From positions 49,324,882 through 49,388,881 of the forward strand of contig NC_081824.1 of the NCBI RefSeq assembly GCF_030867095.1: a stretch of 64,000 bases of DNA. Reading direction: 5' to 3'. Positions 11,531 to 23,825 of this stretch are shown one piece after another (position 1 is the stretch's first letter; every line of letters starts with the position of its first letter). This DNA comes from Alligator mississippiensis (lineage: Eukaryota > Chordata > Crocodylia > Alligatoridae). The position numbers and the translations under genes are program-made. The notes under the pieces are model-generated. The model was not told the DNA's origin, searched no databases, and saw nothing but the letters and a program-made list of their open reading frames with translations.

Positions 11531-12110
11531 CAGGGGTGGGCATAATACGGCCTGTGGGCCAGATCCAGCCTGCCAGACCATATGATGCAGCCCACATTGC
11601 CCCTAAAAAATTTAGTGAATTAATATTTATTTGCTCCTGGCTGCCTATCAGAGATGACAGGAGCCAAGGGCAGTAGGACCCAGGGAGAGCCTCTGCCCTG
11701 CTCCAGCACCATGTGGCTACCGGCTGCACTACCAGACTGGGAGCACAGGGCCATGCCTGTCTGGAGTGGGGGTACGTGTGTGTGCAGGCAGGGGCAGTGT
11801 GTGTGTGTGTGTGGGCACATTTGTAGGGCAAGTCCCATATGCACACCCCACCATACCCATGCACCCATACCCCGCTCTCACTGCAATACATGCAGACCAC
11901 CGCATGCACACCCCCTCACACACCTCAACCACCATCACACTCCACAGAGCTCCTCACAAATCCCATACCCCACATATCCACACACATACCCACATGCTCC
12001 CTCACCCCACATACCCAAACACCCACAGTCCCCCCAAATTTATTCCCACCTCCTCACAATATACAAGAGGAAAACTTCATTTTAAGTTATTGTGCAATCA
12101 CCTCTATGTG
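11531..12110 (+). mobile_element. hAT-like non-autonomous element, left end
   Basis: Begins CAGGGGTGGGCATAATACGG followed by CCTGTGGGCCAG, a terminal sequence typical of a widespread reptile hAT family. The matching right end was not found, so the right limit is a guess. The interior includes a CA/CAC-rich section. Confidence 0.5.
11778..12060. repeat. GT/CA-rich low-complexity region
   Basis: A (GT)n run at about 11797-11812 is followed by a long cytosine- and CAC-rich section (about 11840-12050) with ACCCCACATACC-like words. Both strands are open in several frames, and none of these frames is a plausible gene. Confidence 0.75.
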
Positions 12111-12399
12111 TATCGCACAAACACATGTAAATCAGGACAAAAATATTTTCTGAAATCAAATTAATGAATGTTGTAGATGTTTCCTTTTTAGAATATAATT
12201 TGGTATTTTTCTGGTTCTGAGATGGCAAAAGCCCTTGCTGAAAGGCATATTTCTGGAGGCAAGAGGAGGGACTTTGGGTGGCAAAGGTCAGGGGTTATGG
12301 GGCAGGACTTCTGGTCACAAGATGATGATCAGGGTGCAGGGCACCTGTCAAGGGGTGGGGCTACCCATGAAGCCCTTGGAAGCTTGCCAAAACTTGGTA

Positions 12400-13990
12400 A
12401 GTGGCCCTCCACCTGAAATAATTGCTTGCCTCTGCACTACACCCTGCTGCTGCTGATGACCATGGTGCCCTGGGTTCACCTGTGTTCCTGACACAGGACC
12501 CTGAACTATGATAGCACAGGGGGCAAGCCCAGGCTTCCCTAAAACCTCCACCACTTCCTAGAGGGCTACCTGTGGCTGTGCTATGTGTCTGTACCCTCCA
12601 CTGCCAAGGAGGACATCACTACCAGCACTGATGCATTCTCTGGGGTGTGAGAAGCCCATGCCCACCTAGCTGTGGGAGCATGGACTGTTCAGTAAAGTCT
12701 TGCACCATCTCCCACCTCCCTGTATTCTGTGGGGGTGAACCTGGAGACAGGGAAGATCAGGTGTGGGGGGGGGGGACGGACAGGGGCTGGGGAGGGGCCT
12801 TCCCCTAGTGCAAGCCTTACCATGTAGCTGGTGCTGGTGTGGTTGGTGGCTCCATATAGTCACAGCTGTCAGCAACAGCTTGCAGCTCTGGGCGGTGTCT
12901 TTGGACAGCAGGGCATGGCAGGCAAGTGCCCAGCCATGGGCACCGTCAGGGAGGAGTTGGCACTGCTGGCAGCACTGCATGGTCAGCCACATCTTGGGGT
13001 GGGGGCTGGGGTTCCAGAGCTAGTGTGGCAGGCACTGGCCTGGGCTCCCCAAGCTGCTGGTGGAGGGTATAGCTGGAAACTCAGTAGAACAGGAAGCTGC
13101 AGGCCCAAGGGGCCCCTCCCCGGGGTGCTAGGCTGGGGCAGGGGCTCAAGAAACCTGCCCATGGTGCTGTACACAGCACAGCTGAGGCCTGGGTCTCAGG
13201 ACATGAGGCTTGGGTCCATCAGTTGCCACATAAATGGCATGGACTTCTCGGCACTCCCCAACCAACAACTGTGTTTGGTGATGGCAACCCCCTGTGCCTG
13301 TAAAGCCTTGACCTTTATGCGGCACTGCCATGCCAACCGGTTGTGCCTGCACTCCTGCATCCAGCCTAACAGCCCCTCATACACATGGTGTTGGAGTGCT
13401 TGCCCTGCTCAAAGTGCTGCTGTACCTCTGCTTCACCCCACAGCACCAAGAAGTCACCAGTCTCATCCTGCAACCAGTTGGAGCCCCATGTGATGGGCAT
13501 GGACATGGACATGGGCAGCTGCCTGCAGCACCCAGTGCAGGCTCCTGGCATGGGACTGACAGCCACACAGCTGAGGCAATACTCTGCAGCACCTGCAGGC
13601 TGGGGCAGGCTGCTAGGGATGGGCTGTGGGCAGGTGGAGCTGGCCTTGGCAGCCAGAAACTTCCTGCAACTGGGCCTTGGTGCTGGCAGACATGGCTGGA
13701 GCCTGCAGCAGCCTGCAGGCCAGTACAGCATGGGCCTGGCACGCATGCAACACTGCAGAGCCAGGCAGCAGCACTGGGCTGCAGGCAAGCAGGTGAGGCT
13801 AGCCTGTGGCCTGTCTAGGGGGACACAGGGCCTTGAGTTCCTCAGGCTGCCTGCTGGTGGGCCCCAAGGTTCAAAATACCTGCAGGCTTTTAAAGGCCTG
13901 AGGCAGGGGCTGCCATAAAGGCAACCCAGCCCTGGGGCAGGGAAAGCTCCCAACCCAGAGCCTTGGTGCTTGCCTCAGGCCAAACCCCTA
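12400..13990 (-). mobile_element. Decayed Harbinger-type block with Myb-like partner
   Basis: A 1.6-kb GC-rich block contains a readable Myb/SANT-like remnant on the minus strand (13196-13500). The remainder has no clear motif. A run of guanines lies at 12763-12773. The outer edges are set only by base composition. Confidence 0.4.
13196..13500 (-). pseudogene. Myb/SANT-like DNA-binding domain remnant (Harbinger partner protein)
   Basis: Two minus-strand frames join across a shift near 13380. The first reads DETGDFLVLWGEAEVQQHF, the second CRHNRLAWQCRIKVKALQAQG. These match the signature of the trihelix/Myb-SANT-like domain found in Harbinger second proteins and related host genes: a tryptophan-led first helix with a LWGE...VQ segment, then QCR.KVK.L in the third helix. 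The intact protein binds the transposon ends and helps the transposase enter the nucleus. Here the frame is broken and much of the protein is missing. A domesticated host SANT gene remnant is the alternative. Confidence 0.55.
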
Positions 13991-14027
13991 GTTGCAGGGC
14001 TGATCACGTGGCAGCAAATTTGCTTCA

Positions 14028-14227
14028 GGGTCACATCTACACATGTGTTGCTGCACAGTAACTAATCATGCATAAATTTTATACCTGCATATGCAAATGC
14101 GGGTATCAACTTTATTCACAATTAGGGTTTTTTACTGCACAGTAAGAATGAATGCATGTATACATGTGCACTTACTGTGCAGTAAACTACGCTGCTGAGC
14201 AGTTAAGGGTCTCATGTAGACATGTCC
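14028..14227. mobile_element. MITE of the CATGTAGAC family, about 200 bp
   Basis: Left end GGGTCACATCTACACATGTG and right end CTCATGTAGACATGTCC are imperfect inverted repeats. The interior repeats CTGCACAGTA and its complement TACTGTGCAGT. The same words build the MITEs at 21313, 41886 and 46150. No convincing target duplication is readable here. The family resembles the Harbinger-derived MITEs described from crocodilians (Chompy type), but that name is an inference. Confidence 0.7.
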
Positions 14228-14977
14228 AGGGATTATCAAAAAATCCTTGTGGACTTTAGATTCTGAGCACTGTACTGTTCAAGGACAACCACCTTAGGGA
14301 TGCAACTAAGCCAGCAAGTGCAGAGTAACTGATTCAGCAGTTGTTCTGCAAACTGATAACAAAAATCAAAGCCCATAGGAGATTATAGACTGAGTTCAGA
14401 CTTGAATTCTGGTGCCAACAGATCATCCATATTCACAGCTTGTTTGTGTGATCCAGTCAGCTATCTCAGCATGAGAGTTTTAAAAATTCATTTTGAGTGA
14501 TATACTTTTAATGCTTCTTTCCAGCCTATACTATAAATTTTGGTTATAGCTTCCCTGGATGTACATGAAAAATCTATACACAAAACAATAAGCATGCTGT
14601 TTCTAGCAATTGCCTTCAAGATAACAGAATTGTCAATATCTCTGGGATTTAAAAGGTTTGTTTCATACATATTTTTATCTCTTTATATGGTTTGATCTTT
14701 TGAGAAAGGCTTCTTTTTATTTCACAGATTTCCAAAAGATCTCCTTACCCTTGTACTACTGCCAGTGTTGGTATCAATAGCCAGAACCTATAAAAGTAAT
14801 TGGGAAGCCTTTAGTCTATTCCCAAGTTTAAATTACAAAAACGTGAAATTCACATATGCCTCCCATACCATAGGTTTTACAGCATTAGGAGACGGGTATA
14901 ACAAGATGGTCTCATTTTCTATGGGGCTTGTGAGGGGGACACAAACACTTAATCATATATTAAGGCGGTCTCTAGGG
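14228..14977. other. Unannotated stretch
   Basis: No gene or repeat recognised. Confidence 0.45.
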
Positions 14978-15302
14978 CAGTGGTTCTTAACCTTTCTGGA
15001 TTCAGGACACCTCTCCATAACTTTTGAAAATTTGGAGGCACCCCAGTTGAGATCCCCTCTTGTACTACCTCAGCTTATCTCAGTGGCCCTCTATGTGGTG
15101 CTCATGCTGCCACTGCCACAACTGCAGCCAAGTGGAACCTCCCCATACATCTTGTGCACAGCCAGAATGGGAAGGACTGCGTGGCAGGCCTGGGTGCTCC
15201 AGCTTAGTGCATGCTTGTGCTGCAGCCATTGTCTGTTTAGCTGCGCAAGAAACACATGAGTTAGTTCCACCCATGCCACAGCACCCTGATTGAATACCAC
15301 TG
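14978..15302. mobile_element. hAT (Charlie-like) non-autonomous element
   Basis: Starts CAGTGGTTCTTAACCTTTCT and ends GATTGAATACCACTG, an inverted terminal pair of the CAGTGGTTCTCAA type used by many vertebrate hAT MITEs. The sequence GGACACCTCTCC near the left end and GCACCCTG near the right are also typical. Flanking 8-bp sequences do not match, so the target duplication has decayed or an end is displaced. Confidence 0.7.
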
Positions 15303-15589
15303 TTATAAAGTTCTCTTAACTGGTGTTAAGAGCCAATCTGGCTGCAAGAAGTCCTTAGTCTATAAAGACACAAATTGCCTTCCCATCATCCTTTCGTTAG
15401 TTTCTGCACTAGCACAGAGATAAGTTCTATCCCAACAGCTGGTTTCTATATATACCTACACTTATCCAAGATCTGGTTGCACATCTGAAAATGAGCCATG
15501 TGTAAATCTGGCAACAGTTTATCAAGTTCCTTATTTCATCTCTAATGCCATTTCCTCCCTACTTACAAAGTTATTTAAAATGCTCACCT

Positions 15590-16330
15590 TTCTGTTAAAG
15601 GCAGAAAGCAGCATAGGAGCACAGTAATAGAGGCCTCAACTGTACAATATGATCCTGGCTGGTGGATCTTTATGTTTATGAACTGTCTCACTACAGTCAA
15701 TGTATGGTTTGCATCTGCCTGCATAGACCAGAATATAGGGTTTATTACCATCATTCCATAATAAACAATTGGAAAATTGTTCTTTGCAAGCTTTTGGGCT
15801 AATATGCAAAATACAGGTCTATGAAAATGCAAATGCATGGTAGTGAGGATCAGAGGGATAGGAGACAACAGATGTGAGACAGGTAAGGGGGGAGGGGAAG
15901 GGGGAATGTTGAACTGGTGATAGAAGAATGTAGCTGGTAAAATACAGACAGATTACCTGGGGTTATCAGATGTCAGGCAGGTTATACTGTGCCATAAATC
16001 CAATATCTATATTTAGTCCATGTTTTTTTGTATCCAGTAGATTTATGAAATAATGTTCATAGGCTGATCCTCCCTGCCACACATTTGCATTTTTACAGAC
16101 CTACCTTTTGCATGTTGGCTTCTATTCTACCCAGGAAAGCACATGATTCACCAAGACTGTCTCTATGCCTGAAGAAGGGTGCTTGTGCCTGAAAGCTTAC
16201 AAAGAACATGTTTTCCAACTATTTAATTGGTCTAATAAGAGATATCACATCTATCCAAAGAACCTTTCCTGCCTATTTCCTTAGACTAACCTGGCTACAA
16301 CCCATAATAATAAACAATGAAGTTTATGAA
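15590..16330 (+). mobile_element. Retroelement 3' region with hammerhead-like core
   Basis: The last 170 bp (about 16160-16330) match the repeat at the centre of the 22.8-24.9 kb palindrome: CTGAAGAAGGGTGC...GAAAGCTT, then a run reading AACTATTTAATTGGTCTAATA and ATCACATCTA.CCAAAGAACC. Positions 16169-16194 have the order CUGANGA, short stem, GAAA, which is the conserved core of hammerhead ribozymes; stem II is 3 bp in this copy. Such motifs occur in Penelope-like elements, to which I tentatively assign the repeat. The 5' part to 15590 is less certain. Confidence 0.5.
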
Positions 16331-18229
16331 AGCGTGGTTTTTTTTCTCAGAAGATTGCATTTTGCAATCTGGTTAATGATGGAACTTGGCTAGAAAAACA
16401 TTGTGTGTCAAGATCAGGGAGATATTTTCACTGATAATATGTCAGACCAGATCTCCAAATTTGCATATACCTGAACCTTGGAGTTTTCAAAAACTGCATC
16501 CAAATATTATGGTTTGAATGCATTAGTTGATTAGTTAGTAGTAGGTGTTTCTCTTTCCCATACAATGCTGAATACTTTTTAATGTACCACACCTTTTATT
16601 AAAGTAACCCTATAATCTGTTTAACTGTATATAGTTTTAAACAACCCAAAACTAGTCAGTGCCTCAAAAGAAATTCCACCCTGATTCCTAACCACAGATT
16701 CTGGAATAATGATTATGTATATCCCAATCACAGAAAAGTACACAACCAGTTTTATACTTCATATATTTTATCAGGTTTACAAGGAATGGAGAGGTAAAAT
16801 TCACCTAGAAAAGATACAGATAATTTAGATGAAGGAGGATAACAAATAAGACATATTTGTGGCAAAGTGCACAAATATTTGAATTATCTTTTATGAAAGT
16901 TATATGTGATTCTGTTTCACCCTATGATTCATTACTGTCTTCTTCAATGTATAAAATTATGTCAAAGGAATAGAGTTTGTAAAGAAATTGTTAAAGAACC
17001 TAGCAGGAAGAATAAAACAATGGCCTGGGCAAGTCAGCCTCAGGCACACACAATCAAAAGAGTTAAGATAATAACAGTTAGTTCCATCCAGACAAAAATA
17101 GGTACCCTTCCAAGGCCATGGATCAAAAGGAGATCTGAAAATAAATAAAAAAAAAACAAACCCTAGGAGAAAGAGGGGTTTTGGATGAGCTAGAAGTGGC
17201 TGCCCTAGGGTTAGTGAACAAAAACCTGAGAGGCTGGGGAAGGTCAGACAGACAAGTTGCCTACTGGGAGGCCAGTTCTCCAAACTCAACTGGACCAACC
17301 TGAGGTATGGATAGTGAGCTTAAACTTAGTCCTAGACACACATTCCCTTACTTTTTTTTAACTTATCTGCTGGTTGATTGATTTAATATCTTGGGCTGCA
17401 TGCTCTGTACCTCTGTGTGGGAAAGTAAATGATGCTTTGAGGATGTTATTTGTGAGTTACAATAACATCTGATACCACAAGCCAAAGTAAGAAAACTCTG
17501 GCAGGATTCAATACGTTAGGCACATTGAACTACTCAGTGTTACGACCCAAGGGGATTACATCCCAATTCTGGTTTTAGAATAAATAAATTGTGAAATTCC
17601 ATTCCAAGAGATAGAAAAGCCAAGTGTCTGATACTTGCAGTTTGTGAGAACTTCTTTGAGAAAGGCATATTTGTACAAGAAAACACCACAAAATTAATAG
17701 AATACAACAATTATACAGTCCTAAACACATCTCATAATCTTGTGAAATCACTAAGTTATAGTAATTTTTCTGGTGTTCACCACAGATATATGGAAGGTAA
17801 TCATTTTGTCTGATGGACTGTCTTGAAATAGTGACATGTGCAAGGAATAAAGCAGTCTAGGGATTACCTGTATTTCTGAATGCTGTTAGTAGAATGTAAG
17901 CAAGGATTCCATTTAGCTTTTGTACATACTGGCCACTTATTTTATTCTAGTAATTTAGCCACTCTGCACCACGTCAGCCCCAAATAATCAGTTTAATTCA
18001 TATTAATGTCTGCTGCTAGATGTGTGACTTTGCTAAAAGTTAAGCAATTTAAGTATCTACATTTGGGTATATGCATAACTCAGGGTAGGGAATTATGAAA
18101 ATCTCAGCTTTAATTCTTTGCTTATATTTTTGCTGGGTTGGGTTTTTTTTGTGAAGTCTTAAAATGATCAGCTGGACTAGTGTTAAATTAGTTTCCAAAG
18201 CGTTTCCATTTTCAGGTACTATTATGCAC
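16331..18229. other. Unannotated AT-rich stretch
   Basis: No recognisable gene, RNA or mobile element. Two short open frames around 16906-17298 face each other on opposite strands and show no domain. Confidence 0.45.
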
Positions 18230-18998
18230 TAGGGGTGTGCGAAGCAGGCCATATTCAATTCCGATATGGATTTGGCTCGATTTGAGGTACTGTGATTTGA
18301 TTCACTGATTCAGACTGCTGTCCCGATTTGATCTGGGCAAATCCAAATCTGAAGATTTGATTCTGATTCGGAGAATCAGTGATTCAGTCATAGACACAGC
18401 TTTATATGATTTTTTTACATACCTTGAGGTACCAGGCATGGCTCAAGAATGCTGAGATGGTGGGGAGGATGAAGCGTCACACAGGAGCGTGGCAGGGCCC
18501 CCCGTGTGTTCAGCAGTGGACCTGGAAGTGGACCAGAAGTACTTCCAGTCCACTTCCGGGGCTGCTGCCAAGTGTGCAGGGTACTTCCCCTGCGCCTTCC
18601 TGACTTGGAGATCAGCCGCGGGGGGAACCTGGGTGCCCCCCCAGACCAAGGAGGCACCAGTCACTGAGCTGGGGGGGGGGGGAGTCCCCCATGCTTCTGG
18701 TCAACTCCCGGGTCCACCACTGACCACACTGGGGATCCTCCCACGCTCCCATGGGATGCTCCATCTGCCCCACCATCTCAGCATTCATAAGCCACCTGGT
18801 ATCTTGAGGTATGTAGAAAAAGAATAGAAAGCTGTGTCTATGTCTGAATCATCAAATCTCTCTGAATGGAAGTGAAAGCTTCCAATTCGATTTGGAGAGA
18901 TTAATGGGTCTCCTGATCTGACTCAGATTTGGAGATTCAGCTGCCGAATCAGGCCAAATCTTCTCCAAAGCGAATCAGTGACTGAAGCTTCATACAGC
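18230..18998. mobile_element. Foldback element with 150-bp inner inverted arms
   Basis: Positions 18391-18540 pair with 18692-18840 (TAGACACAGC against GCTGTGTCTA at the outer limit, GACCAGAAG against CTTCTGGTC at the inner). They flank a G-rich centre with a 12-base guanine run near 18671. Outside the arms, GATTCAG/CTGAATC words continue the weaker symmetry to GTGTGCGAAGC on the left and GCTTCATACAGC on the right. The shape is that of a long-inverted-repeat DNA transposon. No coding sequence is present. Confidence 0.7.
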
Positions 18999-19414
18999 TA
19001 TAATTCTTAAACCTTTTTTAAGACACCCCATTTTTCAGGACAAAGATATGTTTTTTAAGGTAACTGGGATACAGTACAGTATCATGGACAGAATAGTTTA
19101 TTTTGTAATGATACGTATTGGAAATAAGACACTTAAGGCCAGATTCTATTCCACCTATCAGGTATGTATGTGGTATTAGGAGCCTAAGTACAATTCTGTT
19201 TCATTCTGTTCCTGATCCTGAAAAAGAAGTAATGCATAAGGTAAGTGCATTTTTGGGGGGATCTTCTCCCTGATTTTGCTTTGATTTGATTTTTGTGTCT
19301 CAGTCTTATGCATAAGGTGATCATGTGTCAGAAATGATACATTGATAGATTTTTCAGGACTTGAACAGGATGTAATAGAATAGCATTTAGGTATTAAGTC
19401 CACTTAGATGCCTA
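18999..19414. other. Unannotated stretch
   Basis: No gene or repeat recognised between the foldback element and the LTR target duplication. Confidence 0.4.
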
Positions 19415-19419
19415 ATAGG

Positions 19420-20114
19420 TGTGCGGGCCAGGAGCGATCCGGGCCCTTTTTTGCGCTGCGTGGGCTGTGGCCAGCAGCCCGGGCACGCTGGATTGGAGAA
19501 AACAGGCAACGCGCTAGAATTAGTCATGGACGCTTAGTGGTTGATTCAAGATTGTTTACTTACACCGAAGATGGTCGCGGTGTAGGCTGGACAGTTTCCC
19601 ATGCACAGCTCCGATTAAATCCTCATTTGAGGACTACGACAAGCTCGGGTCTCTCCCACGGAGTTGTTGAGGCTCCGTGGATCCTTTTGCGCGCAGGGAG
19701 AGGGATACGTCGAGGATTGCGAATGGCGACGGGGAGAGGCTAGAGGCTGATCAGACCTCTGTTGCCTGCTTGAAATGCGCTGGGTCCGATAGGCTCCGCA
19801 GCACTTAGAGATCTTCACACAGCGTGAAGGTCCCTCCTCCTGGTGTTCGTGGAGTCCTCCAATTTGGGCGGAAACCACTCAAGCTTTTTATACGGCTAGC
19901 AAGCCAATCACTAGCCGCCACGTGTGAATAATTTCACGCAAGCCAATAATGGGGCTCGAATTATTATACAAATGGTGGGAACTCTTTGCAATGAGCATTT
20001 CTTAACTGCAAAGAAGAAATGCACACTGCAAAGAAAGCTACAAATTGGCGGGAAAATAATTCAGTGGCTCCAAAGCACACACAAAACAAAAAATCACACC
20101 CTTGGGTTGTGACA
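19420..20114 (-). mobile_element. Solo LTR, copy 2 of the family
   Basis: 695 bp, TGTGCGGGCC to TTGTGACA, flanked by the perfect direct repeat ATAGG (19415-19419 and 20115-20119). Read on the minus strand it has a good TATA box (plus-strand TTTTTATA, 19885-19892), an inverted CCAAT box just upstream (plus CCAAT near 19914) and a downstream region that carries AATAAA in copy 3 but is mutated here. Shared landmarks with copies 1 and 3 include GAATTAGTCA, TGGTCGCGGTGTAGG and AGCAAGCCAAT. No internal retroviral sequence remains. Confidence 0.92.
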
Positions 20115-20119
20115 ATAGG

Positions 20120-21312
20120 TAGAACAGAATTTGGCCTTTGGTCTCCAAATTGATTTGTTTTTATTCTTCCCCAGCAATTCTTCTCCCTACATGTTCATGA
20201 AAGTTTGGTTGTTTCAGCTGTATTAAAAGTTTAGCATAAATAAGATATGGCTTTTTTACATGAAAAGATATCTATAAAAACATTTTTTCTCTTGCTCCAA
20301 GAGAGCTGATTCAAACCTCTGTACTTTTGTCTTAAATAGAAAATTATTTGATTTTAAATATTGTGAATCTGATATATCTTTAAAAACATATGTTGTTGAT
20401 ATTAATTATTACCTGTATGTATTGCTGTGGTACCTAAAGCCACAATATTGGATCAGTGTCCCATTGTGTTAGGCATTGTACGTATACCTAATAATAAGTA
20501 AGCCTTAATTTAGAAGGCTGGTAGCAGAACAAACCTGCTTCCTTTTTCCTCATCCAGGTCCCTAGATCCCGAGAAGTTAATAGCCTTTTTTTCCCTTTTT
20601 TCTTTTAGTGCTGTGCTTATGTTCAATGATTCATGTATCTCATTTGAAGTCTTAGTAATAAGAACAATATAACAAAAAGAGATCTAAACAATTTACTTGG
20701 TATAGAAAGAGCTTTAAGTGCCATTTTCCCATTTTTGTATAAACGTAGAAAATAACTCCTTATCGTTATACTTTTTTGAATGAGTTTGCCTAGAAAATCA
20801 TTCACCTTCTTCACAAATCATCATAGGGATATAATGCACTATATCAAAGCTAACTATTAAGTAATATGGATCTAATTAAAATGTTAATTTTTTTAAATAA
20901 AAAGTGATGGAATTTTCATCCAGAGGCAACTAAGAGCAGAATTTGGTACAAAGGGTACTATTAGTGGTGTTTATAGTGCTAGTAGTTGAAACATGTTCAT
21001 AGCACGTGTCTACTTTTTCTTAAGTACGCCATTAACTGAACTACTTACTCAGCAGAAATTTATTGGCTGCCAGTCACTTCTTTGGATCCCTGCCTCAGGT
21101 ATTTATTTTGATAAAATTAAGTCAGTAACTTTATCACATTTACTGCCCAATTTTTTTTCCTTAAAGACTGCCATTCAAGAAATGTATCTATTGAATCATT
21201 CTTAGCTTGTCCATATCCTACATTTAAAACTGGGTGTTATAAGGTTGCAAGGAAACTTTTCTGCTTCAAGATAGACATGATGAATTACTTCTGATAAAAT
21301 ACCTTTGTCAGA
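20120..21312. other. Unannotated AT-rich stretch
   Basis: No gene or recognised repeat. Confidence 0.45.
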
Positions 21313-21844
21313 GGGTGCATCTACATGTGGAATTAATGTCTGAATTTTCTTTGCAGGCTCATTAAAGTGATCTGGAGCACATGTTTACGTATACACTCCC
21401 ATCTGGACCAAACTGCACCAGACAGGAGCAACCCAGTCTACAGCTGCTCCTGCCCTGCTCTGCCCCCCTGCAGCAGCCTGGGGCTGGCAGATAGTATGGG
21501 GGTTGGTCCCAATCCCCATGTGTCCAGGAGAGTTGTCCCCACTCAGATGGGTCCCAATCCCCACATAGACGGGAGACAGCTGCCCCTGCAGCTGGCACAG
21601 CTCCCCACCCCGAGCATCGGGGCTTAGCCAGTCAGCAGTGGGTCCCCAGCAGACAGTTTGCTCCTGGTCAACATCTACACGTGTGCTATTGTGCAGTAGC
21701 TAATGCACTATTCATCTAATACCTATATTTCCTGGTACTAGCAAACAGCATATTAGCTTAATTTACTACGCAGTAAATTCTATTCATGTGTAGATGGTGA
21801 AACTTTACTGCCCATTTGCAGTAAAGTCTCATGTAGACATGCCC
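21313..21844. mobile_element. Harbinger-like MITE with GC-rich cargo, 532 bp
   Basis: Left end GGGTGCATCTACATGTGG and right end CTCATGTAGACATGCCC are inverted. The trinucleotide AGA lies directly outside both ends (21310-21312, 21845-21847), compatible with the 3-bp duplications of Harbinger elements, although the usual target is TWA. The interior has a GC-rich section (about 21400-21650) and an inner AT-rich section with GCAGTAGCTAATGCA and ACTACGCAGTAAA. No protein is encoded. Confidence 0.68.
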
Positions 21845-21847
21845 AGA

Positions 21848-22370
21848 ATGACACAATATCAGACTATCCCACCAAGAAAAGGCCTGGCTGTATTTACACA
21901 CATTGATATGTGTTGCAAAGTGTAATTAGGACAAAGGATTGCAAGGATAATTTACTTGAAATCTCATTATAATGTCATTATCTTAAACTGAAAATAACCC
22001 AGGCCTTAAGTGTTAAGCCATGCAATTGTGTGGGCCACTAATATTGAAGGTCAAAGTACACATTGAAAAGAGAATAAGCTTCTGAGATCTTTATTTGAAA
22101 AACTTTTTCAAACAAAACATTTTATAAATGATGGTTAACTTTCTAATTTATATCCTACTATTGAGGTGTTTTATCCAAAGGCCAAATGACTTACTAGAAA
22201 GCCAATGGCACAGCTTGGAAATAAAGGTCAGATGTGCTGACTACTATTTAGGATGTGATTACTCTTCAGTCATAGTCAGATTGTGGCACCCAAACCAAAA
22301 GTTGGCCTTAAACTTACCAGCAGCTGTTCTTCACAGAAAATGTTATCAATGTTGTTGGGTTTTTTCTGTG
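21848..22370. other. Unannotated stretch
   Basis: No recognised gene or repeat. An open frame at 22128-22553 runs into the neighbouring GC-rich MITE and has no domain. Confidence 0.4.
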
Positions 22371-22877
22371 TTCATGGGCTACATGTGTGCCACAAGTGGT
22401 GTAGACCGCTTCTGTGTGGCATGCCAGCAGGTGAGGGAAAGGGTTAGCAGCATAGCTGCAGATAGGGCAGGAAACAGAAGGCTGGGCAGGGAGCACAAAA
22501 TAGGGAGCAGAAAGCAGACCAACAAATTGGGCAGGGGCAGGGGATCTCCATGAGGTTGGGAGGCAGCTGCCCACCCAGCTGGGACAACTCCTCCCTCTGC
22601 TCAGGGCCAACCCCATCTTTCCCTAGCTGGGCTGGAGCTGCTCACTGAGCTGGGACAGCTCCCCTTCTCTGGGGATAAGGGCTAAGCCCCTGTGCCCCCT
22701 GCTAGTCCAGGGCTGGCACCCAAGGGAGCCTAGAGCTCCACCTGGCTGCTGCAGGGGGCAGAGCAGAGCAGGAGCAGCCCTGGATGGGCTGCTGCTGTCA
22801 GGCTCAATTTGCTCCTAATGGGGATGCACATGTAGACAGAAAATTCAGGAGCGTCAGTTGCACGTGTAGACATGCCC
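22371..22877 (-). mobile_element. Second copy of the GC-cargo MITE, reversed
   Basis: On the minus strand it starts GGGCATGTCTACACGTGC. It also contains GCTCCTGCTCTGCTCTGCCC, which corresponds to the GC-rich section at about 21440 of the preceding MITE. Its terminal 77 bp lie inside the left arm of the palindrome starting at 22801. The left limit is approximate. Confidence 0.55.
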
Positions 22878-23287
22878 AGTGTTAACCAATACACTCCAGA
22901 TTGTTTTTCTTTCCACCTGAAGTGTTTGCTACAATTCACTTAGGCGTGTGCCTGTTTTTGTGGCTCCTTCATTATCCGTGATTGTTCCTGTGCCTTCTGA
23001 ACCAGTCAGGATTTCCTTTATGGACTTCCTCCATGTCTCAGCAGTGAATCCTTAGACAGCATTGCTTCCGCAGCGTGACAGAGGCCAGCAGAGTATAGGT
23101 TTAAAATTCATTAAGCTATGGGAAGAATGCAATGTAAGCTAGCATTCACACAGGAATACAATGGAAGGCTGCAACTGAACACCCTCAATGCCACTTCATC
23201 TAGGAACTGTGGCCTTCCCTGACTTGAGAGTTCAAAGCAAAGGCATTGGTTTGGGATTTGTTTTTTCCATGAGTGAACCTTCTGCTC

Positions 23288-23545
23288 CTTATAGCTTCAT
23301 ACAAAAAGAGAGTCGGAAGAGAGGTCATCTAGTCCAACTTCTTGGTCAAAGCAGGACCAGCCCCAACTATATCATCCCAGCTGAGGCTTTGTCTACCTGG
23401 GCCTTAAAAACTTCTAAGGATGGAAAGTCCACAGCCTTTCTGCATAGCTTGTTCCAGTGCTGTACTACTCTCCTGTCAGAAAGTTTTTTCTCATACTTGG
23501 GGGCACAGGGAAATTTAAACTTTCTTTCTGTGATGCACTACCCAA
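23288..23545 (-). mobile_element. CR1 3' fragment in left palindrome arm
   Basis: Reads AGGTCATCTAGTCCAACTTC near its plus-strand start, then AAAGCAGGACCAG and CCTGTCAGAAAGTTTTTTCTC. This is the complement of the CR1 3' untranslated and C-terminal region. Only the last 250 bp of the element are present. Confidence 0.85.
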
Positions 23546-23825
23546 GTTGTAGACTATCAGAGTCTAATATTTAATAGTATGCATATGTGTGTGTATATGT
23601 CAGATAAATATATAACTATATCTATTGTATCAAACCCTTGCAGTATCACACACAGTCACTACATACATTACACTATAGACAGATATATAGATATACAGAT
23701 ATAATCAGGGTTGTTGGCTGTAGCTCTGTTAGTCTAAGAACATAGGCAAGGCAAGGTTCTTTGGGTAAATGTGATATCTTTTATTAGACCAACTAAATAG
23801 TCAGAAAAAAAAGTTCTTTGCAGGC

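Noticed and set aside
11184..11909. 241-codon minus-strand frame
   Set aside because: It crosses the hAT end and the GT/CA-rich tract, and competing frames of similar length exist on the other strand.
12831..13493. 220-codon plus-strand frame
   Set aside because: The opposite strand encodes the Myb/SANT-like remnant, and this frame is its shadow.
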